Source: Desulfobacteraceae bacterium (lineage in GTDB: Bacteria; Desulfobacterota; Desulfobacteria; Desulfobacterales; Desulfosalsimonadaceae). From it: a stretch of 49,871 bases of DNA. This document shows, in pieces, positions 8,833-16,233 of this stretch. The translations under genes were made by a program, and so were the position numbers. Location: positions 1 to 49,871 of the forward strand of contig JAABSH010000027.1 of NCBI GenBank assembly GCA_011390465.1, given 5' to 3'. A model generated the notes under the pieces. That model was not told where the DNA came from. It did not search any database and saw only the letters and a list, made by a program, of their open reading frames with translations. Within the stretch, counting starts at the first letter, position 1, and each line of letters opens with the position of its first letter.

Positions 8833-9167
8833 TGAAGTTCGGGTTGAAGGACAAGACCATCCAACAAATTCAGTCGGTTCTGGCCCTCTATCCACAGGTG
8901 GAAAAAGCGGTGCTCTATGGCTCCCGGGCAAAGGGGAATTACAAAAACGGCTCAGACATTGATATGACGCTTGAAGGCGGCAAGGATTTGACATTACATA
9001 TCCTCTACCGGATCATGGATAACATTGACGACCTGCTGCTGCCTTACACGTTTGATTTATCCATTTACGGTCATATTAATGATCCGGATGTTCTCGACCA
9101 TATCGAGCGCATCGGCGTCACATTTTATGAAAAAGCAGGAGATGCCCATCATTCTCATAATAAATAA
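8832..9167 (+). CDS. mntA: MntA-like nucleotidyltransferase antitoxin
   Basis: A 111-residue minimal nucleotidyltransferase of the MNT family. The catalytic signature GSX10DXD is exact: Gly-Ser of YGSRAKGNYKNGSDID, ten residues, then Asp-Ile-Asp. By the studied MntA/HepT model it transfers AMP to the HEPN toxin tyrosine and neutralises it. The start codon overlaps the toxin stop (TGATG), and the order toxin then antitoxin is common for this family. A 233-bp gap to the NtrX-like gene follows and contains heptad array 3. The protein is complete in length for the family. Confidence 0.88.
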   Translation: MKFGLKDKTIQQIQSVLALYPQVEKAVLYGSRAKGNYKNGSDIDMTLEGGKDLTLHILYRIMDNIDDLLLPYTFDLSIYGHINDPDVLDHIERIGVTFYEKAGDAHHSHNK

Positions 9168-9294
9168 TAACTGCTGAAGATTATTCCGGTCTGAAAAAAT
9201 TTAGTTAACCGGATGCCACAAACTCCAATGGATATAATGCAAAAAGATAACGGCCACGGCAGCGGACTGAAAACGCCGGCAATTTTTACTTGAC

Positions 9295-9343
9295 CTTCAG
9301 CCTTCAGCCTTAAGTCTTCACCCTTAAACCTGATACCTTAAAC
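9295..9343. repeat. Heptad repeat array 3 (right edge of insertion)
   Basis: Seven 7-bp units: CTTCAGC, CTTCAGC, CTTAAGT, CTTCACC, CTTAAAC, CTGATAC, CTTAAAC. On the other strand the end reads GCTGAAG GCTGAAG, the same pair of units that ends run A of array 1, so arrays 1 and 3 form an inverted pair about 3.3 kb apart bracketing the foreign genes. The array ends about 57 bp before the start of the NtrX-like gene. Confidence 0.88.
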
Positions 9344-9399
9344 CCAACCAACACGGATACAAAATTTGAACCAAAATAACCAACAAGGAGCCATCCCCC

Positions 9400-10764
9400 A
9401 TGTTCCCCTCCATCCTGATTGTGGATGATGAAGCATCCATATTAAAGGCATTGTCCGATATCCTCTCTGACGAGGGATTTGAAACCATTACCGTGTCCAA
9501 CGGGTATGAAGCGTTGAAAATACTGGAATCCGAATCCCCGGATCTCGTGCTGCTGGATATCTGGATGCCCGGCATTGACGGCATTGACACATTAAAGGAA
9601 ATCAAAAAAATTCACCCCACCACGCCGGTGATCATGATTACCGGCCACGGCACCATTGAAACCGCGGTAAACGCCACCAAAATCGGGGCCTTTGATTTTA
9701 TTGAAAAACCCCTGTCCATTGACAAGGTCATTGTGGGCATCAACAACGCCCTGAATTTCCGGCGCCTGGAAGAAGAAAACCGGTTTTTGCGGAAAAAGAC
9801 CATTGAAAAAAATTCCATTACCGGAAATTCCCCGGCCGTTCAGGAACTGCGCAAGCAGATCAGCATTGCCGCGCCCACGGATGCCTGGATTCTTATCACC
9901 GGTGAAAACGGCACGGGCAAAGAGCTGATCGTCCGCATGGTTCATCAGCTCAGCAGCCGGGCCGAATACCCGCTGATTGATGTCAACTGCGCAGCCCTGT
10001 CCGACGACATCATTGAAAGCGAGCTGCTGGGACATGAAAAAGGCGCGTTTACCGAAGCCACTGCCAAAAAACGGGGCAAGCTGGAACTGGCCCATCAGGG
10101 CACGCTGTTTTTTGATGAAATCGGGGATCTGGGCCTGAATACCCAGGCTGCCATCCTGCGCATTCTTCAGGAAAAACAGTTTCAGCGCATCGGCGGCAGC
10201 CGGACCCTGACCGCGGATGTGCGAGTCATTGCCTGCACCAACAAAAACCTGCCCAAAGAAATTGAAGCCGGAAGATTCCGAAAAGATTTGTACTACCGGT
10301 TGAATGTGGTGCCCATTCATGTGCCGGCGCTGCGGGAACGCCTGACAGACATTGCCGCGCTGGTGAGCACATTTTTAAAGGAAATCGGGGAAAAAAATCG
10401 CAGACCCCCCAAAAAAATGTCACCCGAAGCCATGAAAATGCTCGAGCAGTGCACCTGGCCGGGCAATGTCCGGGAACTGAAAAACCTGCTGGAACGCCTG
10501 TCCATCAATGTAGAAAAAGAAACCATTGATGCCGATGACATGCCGGCGCCTTACAATCCGGAAAAACGCACCGCGCCGACTACGGAATCCGCCATTTTTG
10601 GTTCTCTGATGAAGATAGACCGGCTGGATGACGCCCTGAAACAGTTTGAAACCCTTTTTATGGCCCGGAAACTCAGGGAAAATAATGAGGATCTGGCGGA
10701 AACCGCCCGGCGGCTGCATGTGGACAAATCGTATCTTAAAAAAAAATTATCCCAAAAAGCGTAA
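9400..10764 (+). CDS. ntrX: NtrX-like sigma-54-type response regulator with altered GAFTGA loop
   Basis: A 454-residue NtrC-family regulator: receiver domain 1-120 with acidic pocket Asp9-Asp10, phosphoacceptor Asp53 (LLDIWMPGIDG), Thr81 and Lys in FIEKPL; AAA+ domain with Walker A GENGTGKE (168-175), Walker B LFFDEIGDLG and the arginine-finger region; C-terminal Fis-type helix-turn-helix (LAETARRLHVDKSYLKKKL). The sigma-54 contact loop reads GAFTEA (215-220) in place of GAFTGA, so the essential glycine is a glutamate; open-complex formation with sigma-54 is doubtful and it may act as a plain DNA-binding regulator, as proposed for some NtrX proteins. AAGGAG precedes ATG 9400. Partner kinase is presumably the one ending at 5891; rsmD and coaD follow in the usual order. 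Confidence 0.9.
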   Translation: MFPSILIVDDEASILKALSDILSDEGFETITVSNGYEALKILESESPDLVLLDIWMPGIDGIDTLKEIKKIHPTTPVIMITGHGTIETAVNATKIGAFDFIEKPLSIDKVIVGINNALNFRRLEEENRFLRKKTIEKNSITGNSPAVQELRKQISIAAPTDAWILITGENGTGKELIVRMVHQLSSRAEYPLIDVNCAALSDDIIESELLGHEKGAFTEATAKKRGKLELAHQGTLFFDEIGDLGLNTQAAILRILQEKQFQRIGGSRTLTADVRVIACTNKNLPKEIEAGRFRKDLYYRLNVVPIHVPALRERLTDIAALVSTFLKEIGEKNRRPPKKMSPEAMKMLEQCTWPGNVRELKNLLERLSINVEKETIDADDMPAPYNPEKRTAPTTESAIFGSLMKIDRLDDALKQFETLFMARKLRENNEDLAETARRLHVDKSYLKKKLSQKA

Positions 10765-10797
10765 TTGCCGTATCGGCAGACCGGCGGGAAATTACTT

Positions 10798-11367
10798 ATG
10801 CGAATTGTCAGCGGCGCGTTCAAAGGCAGAAAACTCTCCTCATTTCCAGGGATTGCCACCCGTCCCACGACAGACCGGGTGCGGGAATCCATCTTTAATA
10901 TTCTGGCAGATATCCCCGCAAGTGCGGCGGTTCTGGATCTTTTTGCCGGCACCGGGGCCCTGGGCCTGGAAGCCCTGAGCCGGGGGGCGGAGACCGCGGT
11001 TTTTATTGATCACTCCCCGGCTGCAATCAAAGTCATCCAAAAAAACATCTCCGCCTGCCGGGTGCTTTCCAAAACCCGGGTGATCCAATGGGATCTCAGG
11101 CGGCATCTGAACTGTTTCAGCCTGGACACGCCCCTGTTTGACCTTGTGTTTATGGATCCGCCCTATGGGAAAAACCTGATTTTACCAGTGCTGGACAATC
11201 TGGTGCAAAAAAAAGTTCTGGCAGCAGGCGCCACCATCGTCGTCGAACATACGGGGCCGGAATCCCTGTCACGGGATTTGCCCGGGCTGGTCCTGACGGA
11301 CCAGCGAACCTACGGAAAAACCCTTGTTTCTTTTTTATCCCCTGTGGTACAGGGAACTCCTTGTTAA
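10798..11367 (+). CDS. rsmD: 16S rRNA (guanine966-N2)-methyltransferase
   Basis: RsmD, 189 residues, methylates G966 of 16S rRNA in 30S assembly. The N-terminus MRIVSGAFKGRKL is the family signature, followed by PTTDRVRESIFNIL, the SAM-binding DLFAGTGALGLEALSRGA and the catalytic MDPPYGK. ATG 10798 is chosen because the family starts at MRI; the frame is open back to a TTG directly after the ntrX stop. It is 33 bp from ntrX and 37 bp from coaD, the standard rsmD-coaD pairing of bacteria. Confidence 0.95.
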   Translation: MRIVSGAFKGRKLSSFPGIATRPTTDRVRESIFNILADIPASAAVLDLFAGTGALGLEALSRGAETAVFIDHSPAAIKVIQKNISACRVLSKTRVIQWDLRRHLNCFSLDTPLFDLVFMDPPYGKNLILPVLDNLVQKKVLAAGATIVVEHTGPESLSRDLPGLVLTDQRTYGKTLVSFLSPVVQGTPC

Positions 11368-11404
11368 AAACTTAACTTAACCCCAGACCTACAGGATGTT
11401 TTTT

Positions 11405-11890
11405 ATGGGCAAAACCGCCATTTATCCCGGTTCTTTTGATCCCGTTACCAACGGCCACATCGATATCATCAAACGCGGATTAAAACTGTTTGACAAAATT
11501 ATTATCACCATTCTTGAAAATCCCGCCAAAAAATCCCTTTTTTCCGTTGCAAAGCGCATGGACCTGCTTGAACGGTCTTTAAAAAACATGGGGAACATTG
11601 AAATTGCCTCCTATGGCGGACTGCTGGTGGATTACGCGGTACAACGCAACGCCCAGGCCATACTCAGGGGCATGAGGGCGGTGTCGGATTTTGAATATGA
11701 ATTTCAGATGGCGCTCATGAACCGGAAATTAAACCGGGAGGTGCAGACGGTATTTCTGATGACCGGGCTTCGCTGGATATTCACCAGTTCTTCCATCATC
11801 AAGGAAGCGGCCAAATTTGGCGGGAATATCGAAAGCATGGTGCCGGCGGTGGTGTATTCAGAGCTGAAAAAGGAATATCAGCTGGATTGA
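11405..11890 (+). CDS. coaD: Phosphopantetheine adenylyltransferase
   Basis: CoaD, 161 residues, joins AMP to 4'-phosphopantetheine in the penultimate step of coenzyme A synthesis. Visible motifs: IYPGSFDPVTNGHIDI with the nucleotidyltransferase TxGH, LRGMRAVSDFEYEFQMA, and the C-terminal SSSIIKEAAKFGG corresponding to the ISSTxVRE block. The start at 11405 follows ACAGGA by a normal spacing; the ATG at 11396 lies inside that site. Just past the stop a GC-rich palindrome (AGGCGGC G GCCGCCT, 11890-11904) without a T tract separates it from the convergent PopT gene. Confidence 0.95.
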   Translation: MGKTAIYPGSFDPVTNGHIDIIKRGLKLFDKIIITILENPAKKSLFSVAKRMDLLERSLKNMGNIEIASYGGLLVDYAVQRNAQAILRGMRAVSDFEYEFQMALMNRKLNREVQTVFLMTGLRWIFTSSSIIKEAAKFGGNIESMVPAVVYSELKKEYQLD

Positions 11891-11954
11891 GGCGGCGGCC
11901 GCCTGCCGGAACAATTGATTTAATTTTGGATTTTGGATGCCTGGCTTGCGATGC

Positions 11955-12935
11955 TCAGACTCTGACACGGGACAGGCGCTCCAGCACCATCACCGCAACA
12001 AAACCCGTCATCATCAGACACAGGGCCGATACAATATCGGCATCCACAGCGTCCGGCCAGATGTTCTGCTGTTTCAACACCCTCAGTTTTCCGTGAATCA
12101 TGGCAGTTTCCAGGGTTTCCTTCCATGGCCAGATTTTTCGCATGGAGCCGAGCATCAGGCCGGTGAGAAACGCCAGGGTGAGATGATGGTATTTCTGCAG
12201 CAGCAGTTTGAGAAACCGGGCAAAACCAGCCAGACCGACTGCGCATCCGGCGGCAAAAACCGCAATAATCACCAGATTTTTCGCAAGAAACGGATTTTCC
12301 AGGGTGGAAATGATAAATTCATATTTCCCCAGAATCAACAGAATAAAGGCGCCACTCAGCCCCGGCAGAATCATGGCGCAGATGGCCAGCATGCCGGAGA
12401 GAAACACAAACCACAAGTCTTCGGGCGTTGTGGCAGGCATTAAATTCACCACAATAAAGGCCCCGATCGTGCCGGCGGCAAAGGACACCCCTGTGCCGGC
12501 CGACCAGTTCACCTGTTTTCCCACCACCCAGATGGAAGCGGCAATAAGACCGAAGAACAGGCTCCAGGTCAGTTCCGCATGGTGAACCAAGAGATAATTC
12601 ATCAGCCGGGCCAGGCTGAGAACCGCAATACCAATGCCCAGAAAAAGGGAAAGAAGAAACCGGATGTGCAGCTCGCTCAGGGCTCCTTTAAGATCCAGGC
12701 GCAAAATACCGGCCGCCATTTTTGCATTGGCGGACTTGATGGCAGCCAGCAGGTCTTCATAAATACCGCTGATAAGCGCAATGGTGCCGCCGGAAACCCC
12801 CGGAACCGTGTCCGCGGCTCCCATGCAAAGGCCTTTCAGCGATAGCAGCACCGCGCCTCTCAAGGACCGGGGCCCCGGGCTGCAAAAAAAAGCATCTTTC
12901 CATGTCATATTTTTTCTAATCTTTTGTTTTTCCAT
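11955..12935 (-). CDS. popT: DUF368 (PopT-type) undecaprenyl-phosphate transporter
   Basis: A 326-residue integral membrane protein of the DUF368 family, now known as PopT, which returns undecaprenyl phosphate across the cytoplasmic membrane for reuse in cell-envelope synthesis. The two pseudo-repeated signature helices are clear: CMGAADTVPGVSGGTIAL near the N-terminus and AMILPGLSGAFILLILG in the middle, among about 8-10 hydrophobic segments. ATG 12935 overlaps the stop of pcm (TAATG), indicating coupling; a GTG at 12950 would add five residues. PopT function is from family knowledge, not shown for this protein. Confidence 0.88.
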   Translation of the reverse strand: MEKQKIRKNMTWKDAFFCSPGPRSLRGAVLLSLKGLCMGAADTVPGVSGGTIALISGIYEDLLAAIKSANAKMAAGILRLDLKGALSELHIRFLLSLFLGIGIAVLSLARLMNYLLVHHAELTWSLFFGLIAASIWVVGKQVNWSAGTGVSFAAGTIGAFIVVNLMPATTPEDLWFVFLSGMLAICAMILPGLSGAFILLILGKYEFIISTLENPFLAKNLVIIAVFAAGCAVGLAGFARFLKLLLQKYHHLTLAFLTGLMLGSMRKIWPWKETLETAMIHGKLRVLKQQNIWPDAVDADIVSALCLMMTGFVAVMVLERLSRVRV

Positions 12936-13594
12936 TAATTTCTTTCCCACCCGTGTTCCCCTACCAGCTTCACAAACCGGCAGCCGCCGAGGATGGTCTG
13001 ATGAATTTTGTCTTCATCCCGAAACAGCTTTACCATCTCCTGGGTCAGGCGGCTGCCCACCGGCAGCACCATCCGGCCGCCCACAGCAAGCTGGCTGACC
13101 AGGGGCGCCGGGATTTCGGGGGCACCGGCCGTGACAATGATGGCGTCAAACGGACTTTCATCCTTCCAGCCTTTGGTGCCGTCCCCATAGCGGGTGACAA
13201 TATTGGAATAATTGAGCTGGTCAAAAAGCTTGCGGGCTTTCATGTGAAGGGTGCGGATGGTTTCAATGGTATAGACGCGAAACACAATCCGGGACAGAAT
13301 CGCGGCCTGGTATCCGGAGCCGGTGCCGATTTCAAGCACCCGGTCATCCGGGTTCAGGGCAAGGGCCTGGGTCATCTGTGCCACGATATAAGGCTGAGAA
13401 ATGGTCTGCTGTTCACCAATGGGCAGGGGGTGATCCGCGTATGCCTGATCCATGAGTGCATCGCTTACAAAAAGATGCCGGGGAACCGTCCGCATGGCGG
13501 CCAGCACCCGGGGGTCGGTGATGCCCCTGGCTTCAATCTGGTTTTTCACCATGGATTCCCGCAGGCGCTGATATTTTCTTGAGTCAATAATCAT
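12935..13594 (-). CDS. pcm: Protein-L-isoaspartate O-methyltransferase
   Basis: Pcm, 219 residues, methylates L-isoaspartyl residues of aged proteins so they can revert to aspartate. Family blocks in order: MVKNQIEARGITDPRVL, VPRHLFV, YADHPLPIGEQQTISQPYIV, the SAM motif VLEIGTGSGYQAAIL, and the C-terminal VGGRMVLPVGS. Length and start are standard. It lies upstream of and overlaps popT on the minus strand. Confidence 0.95.
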   Translation of the reverse strand: MIIDSRKYQRLRESMVKNQIEARGITDPRVLAAMRTVPRHLFVSDALMDQAYADHPLPIGEQQTISQPYIVAQMTQALALNPDDRVLEIGTGSGYQAAILSRIVFRVYTIETIRTLHMKARKLFDQLNYSNIVTRYGDGTKGWKDESPFDAIIVTAGAPEIPAPLVSQLAVGGRMVLPVGSRLTQEMVKLFRDEDKIHQTILGGCRFVKLVGEHGWERN

Positions 13595-13652
13595 GGTTTT
13601 GTGTCAGTTAGCAGTTTATGCGGTTTCGGTCAAGGCAATAGAAGCAGAAATA

Positions 13653-14507
13653 TCAGGGGGTCACGGTAAATGTGGTCTGGGAAAGAACCTCCCCTTTTGT
13701 TGTTTCCACATCCACCCGCCAGGTCCCCACCTGGGTGAGATAGTCAAGGGTTACGGTGCTCCATGTCCGCATCCGCGGGTATTGAACCGCCAGGGGCACC
13801 ACGCAATACCGGCTGCCGTTGAGATAATAAACATGACGAAGTTCAAAAGGCGGTTTTTCAGAGGTCACATACATCCACACATAGGGTTTTGCCCCCTGTT
13901 TGATGGAAAACGTGTTTTTCCAGGCCACTGGCTGTCTGTTTTTCACATTTTCGCAAACCACGATTTTTGCAATGCGGATATCACCTTGAGGGGTGACGGG
14001 CGCGGGCTTTTTTCGAAGATCGGTTTTGCCGGTCAGATCCCTGCGGGGGGCAACCACCGGCAGTGTATCCAGCGTTTGTGCCGATTCCCGCAAAACCGCG
14101 TCATCTGCGGTGGCAGGCGCGGATGCACCGGCACCTGCCGCCATTTCAGGAGCAGCACCCTCCCGGACCGCCCCGTCTGCCAGAACGGTTTCCGCTGTTT
14201 TTTCTGTTTCAGCCGTTTCTGCGTCAGCCGCTGTTGAGGCGTCCTGTTTTATAGGCATTGTCTGCTCTGAAAGCGCTTCAGCAGAAGGCCGGTGAAGGGC
14301 TACGGATTTGGACCGGTGCATAGGGGATGTTTTGTCCGGCGGTGAATCCGTTTTATAAAAAACAATGACCCCGACAAAAACCATTGCCGCAAGACCAGCG
14401 GCTATTCTGAGGCGGCTGCTTTTTCTCCGCCGCTCTTTTGCCTCCACCACTGCGCGGAATTTTTCCACCACTTCCATGTCCCGCTTTTCAATCGCTTCTC
14501 TGCTCAT
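13653..14507 (-). CDS. DUF2914 membrane-anchored protein
   Basis: A roughly 284-residue protein: charged cytoplasmic N-terminus (RDMEVVEKFRAVVEAKERRRKSSR), one transmembrane helix (LRIAAGLAAMVFVGVIVFYK), a long Ala/Glu/Thr-rich low-complexity linker (about residues 55-170), and a C-terminal DUF2914 domain (about 190-284) with AWKNTFSIKQGAKPYVWMYV, HVYYLNG and TWRVDVETTKGEVL. DUF2914 is an extracytoplasmic beta domain of unknown function. ATG 14507 is used; a GTG two codons upstream is also possible and neither has a clear ribosome site. The 58 bp before pcm could allow one transcript. No precise role can be given. Confidence 0.8.
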   Translation of the reverse strand: MSREAIEKRDMEVVEKFRAVVEAKERRRKSSRLRIAAGLAAMVFVGVIVFYKTDSPPDKTSPMHRSKSVALHRPSAEALSEQTMPIKQDASTAADAETAETEKTAETVLADGAVREGAAPEMAAGAGASAPATADDAVLRESAQTLDTLPVVAPRRDLTGKTDLRKKPAPVTPQGDIRIAKIVVCENVKNRQPVAWKNTFSIKQGAKPYVWMYVTSEKPPFELRHVYYLNGSRYCVVPLAVQYPRMRTWSTVTLDYLTQVGTWRVDVETTKGEVLSQTTFTVTP

Positions 14508-14602
14508 ATTCACACACCAGCATTGCGGTTTTTTTGGGGTTTACGGGTTTTTGCCCCTGATTCAGGCGGCTTCTATTCCAGTTGATTTCCTGCCTGCCTT
14601 TC

Positions 14603-15916
14603 CTACTCTACTTCCAGGGCCTGTTTTTCTTTTATTTCCTGCCGGGCCGCTTCGATATAGGCTGCAATATAGGGGTGACAATAATGCCGGGCCGCCACCA
14701 GGGCGGTCCCCATTTTGGTTTCCGCAAATACATCCGCGCCATTTTCCACCAGAATTTTAACCACCTTCATATGGCCCATTTCAGCTGCCAGAAACAGCGC
14801 ATCAATATCCGTGTCATCATCTTTTGCATTCACATCCGCGCCGTGTTCTATAAGAAAGGCAACCACATCCGCATACCCGCCGTGGGCAGCCTGGCTGAGG
14901 GGGGTGGTCCCCTTGGAAAAGGGCACACCACCCAGGGTAAATGTTTCAGTTGTGCGCGCATTCACGTCCGCGCCGTTTTCCACCAGGAACCTGGCAATAT
15001 CGAGATGACCCTGGGCCGCCGCCGCCATCAGGGCGGTGGTACCGTTTTTACTGGCGGCATTCACATCCGCGCCGGCCGCCATCATTGCCTTGACCGTGTC
15101 CATATTGCCGGCGCCGGCGGCAATCATCAGGGTGGTCACGCCTTCAAACACGTCCCGGCCGCTGATGGTCGTGTCTTTTAATGTCCTTGTCTGGTGCCGG
15201 GCACCCCGGGAAAGAAGATAATTGGCCATTTCCCCGTCACCGTTCAGTGAAGCAATCATCAGGGCATCTGTGCCGTCCCCGCACCGGGCATTTACATCTG
15301 CGCGCGCATTCACCAGCAGCACGGCATTTTTGTTCTGCTGCATTCTGAGCGCCGCCATGAGCGGAGTGGCGCCGTTGCAGACCGGCTGGCTTTTGTATTC
15401 ATATTCCTCGGTAACAGCGGCATTTACCGCCGCGCCTTTTTCAATAAGATGGTCGACAACGCCGGCATCATTAAGGGCTGCGGCAATAAAAAGGGGGGTG
15501 GTGCCATTGACATCCGCGGCATTCACATCCGCGCCGTATTGGATCAGCATTTTCGCGATATCTGAATTTCCCCGGCCCAGAGCTGCCATGAGCGGGGTGC
15601 AGCCCTCAAAAATCGTCTGATCTTCATAGGAAAACGTCTTTTTGACAGGGGCGTTTACGTCTGCATTTTTTTCCACAAGCCGCTGCACAATATCTTTGTT
15701 CCCGTTAAAGGCTGCCAGAAACAGCGGCGTCACCCCTTCTTCCGAGGCGGTATCCGGCAGCACCCCCTGTGCCATCAGGCGATTAACTTCATTAATCTGC
15801 CCTTGTTCCGCGGCTTTCAAAAGGGGTGCCTTTTGAAATGTCCGGCAGGCCGGTACCATGACAAAGACCGTCATAAAAAGCAGCAGAATAAATGACCACC
15901 TGGTGTTTTGTTTCAT
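14603..15916 (-). CDS. Ankyrin-repeat lipoprotein with 77-residue super-repeats
   Basis: A 437-residue lipoprotein: signal peptide with lipobox VPAC (Cys24), then eleven ankyrin repeats to about residue 425. Every second repeat is followed by a roughly 15-residue insert (about 90-104, 167-181, 244-258, 321-335) where a normal repeat has a short turn, giving a two-ankyrin unit of exactly 77 residues; equivalent positions fall at 105, 182, 259 and 336 (C/A/V/T-T-P/T-L). AGGAGC precedes ATG 15916. Periplasmic or surface protein-protein binding is the likely role; no partner is indicated by neighbours. Lipid attachment is predicted from the motif only. Confidence 0.88.
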   Translation of the reverse strand: MKQNTRWSFILLLFMTVFVMVPACRTFQKAPLLKAAEQGQINEVNRLMAQGVLPDTASEEGVTPLFLAAFNGNKDIVQRLVEKNADVNAPVKKTFSYEDQTIFEGCTPLMAALGRGNSDIAKMLIQYGADVNAADVNGTTPLFIAAALNDAGVVDHLIEKGAAVNAAVTEEYEYKSQPVCNGATPLMAALRMQQNKNAVLLVNARADVNARCGDGTDALMIASLNGDGEMANYLLSRGARHQTRTLKDTTISGRDVFEGVTTLMIAAGAGNMDTVKAMMAAGADVNAASKNGTTALMAAAAQGHLDIARFLVENGADVNARTTETFTLGGVPFSKGTTPLSQAAHGGYADVVAFLIEHGADVNAKDDDTDIDALFLAAEMGHMKVVKILVENGADVFAETKMGTALVAARHYCHPYIAAYIEAARQEIKEKQALEVE

Positions 15917-16051
15917 TGCGTGCTCCTGTTCATGGAAGTTTTCTGTAATGCGTTCTCATTAAAGATGGATTTACTTTAATACCACAAATTTTTACGCATA
16001 AAAAGCTTTTCGTGGGGATTCCAAGGGGAAAATCGTTTCTGTTGAATTTGT

Positions 16052-16081
16052 CCGGCGGGGTGGCCGGCGGGGTGGCCGGCG
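16052..16081. repeat. 12-bp GC-rich tandem repeat, 2.5 copies
   Basis: CCGGCGGGGTGG occurs twice in tandem, followed by a half copy CCGGCG. It lies in the intergenic region upstream of the ankyrin lipoprotein. No function is evident. Confidence 0.85.
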
Positions 16082-16126
16082 AAGAAAATGGAAATCCTGC
16101 AAATCAGGACCTGTCAAACTGACTGG

Positions 16127-16162
16127 CAGGGCCGTGCATATGGATTCGGATGCACGGCCCTG
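16127..16162. repeat. Perfect 13-bp inverted repeat (hairpin)
   Basis: CAGGGCCGTGCAT (16127-16139) pairs perfectly with ATGCACGGCCCTG (16150-16162) around a 10-base loop. No T-run follows on either strand, so it is not a classical intrinsic terminator, although it lies about 70 bp past the acyl-CoA synthetase stop and could stabilise or end that transcript. Confidence 0.8.
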
Positions 16163-16233
16163 TGAAAGATACGGGGTGTAAAATTATGGGGCGCGCCCCC
16201 TAATGCATTTTCCAGAGGCGCGCATTGCTAATC

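Larger units (their letters stand above)
15917..16233. other. Intergenic region with direct and inverted repeats
   Basis: About 317 bp without a gene between the acyl-CoA synthetase stop and the ankyrin lipoprotein start (both minus strand). It contains a 12-bp direct repeat (16052-16081), a perfect 13-bp inverted repeat (16127-16162) and, close to the ankyrin gene, AT-rich DNA where its promoter should lie. No open frame with coding character is visible. Confidence 0.7.

Noticed and set aside
5899-9343. CRISPR array
   Set aside because: Repeats are only 7 bp, contiguous and without spacers; no cas gene in the window.
13593-14237. Plus-strand 214-codon frame opposite the DUF2914 gene
   Set aside because: Shadow of the Ala/Thr-rich linker; no motif, no ribosome site.
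16127-16162. Perfect inverted repeat taken as an intrinsic terminator
   Set aside because: No T-run on either side; kept only as a hairpin repeat.
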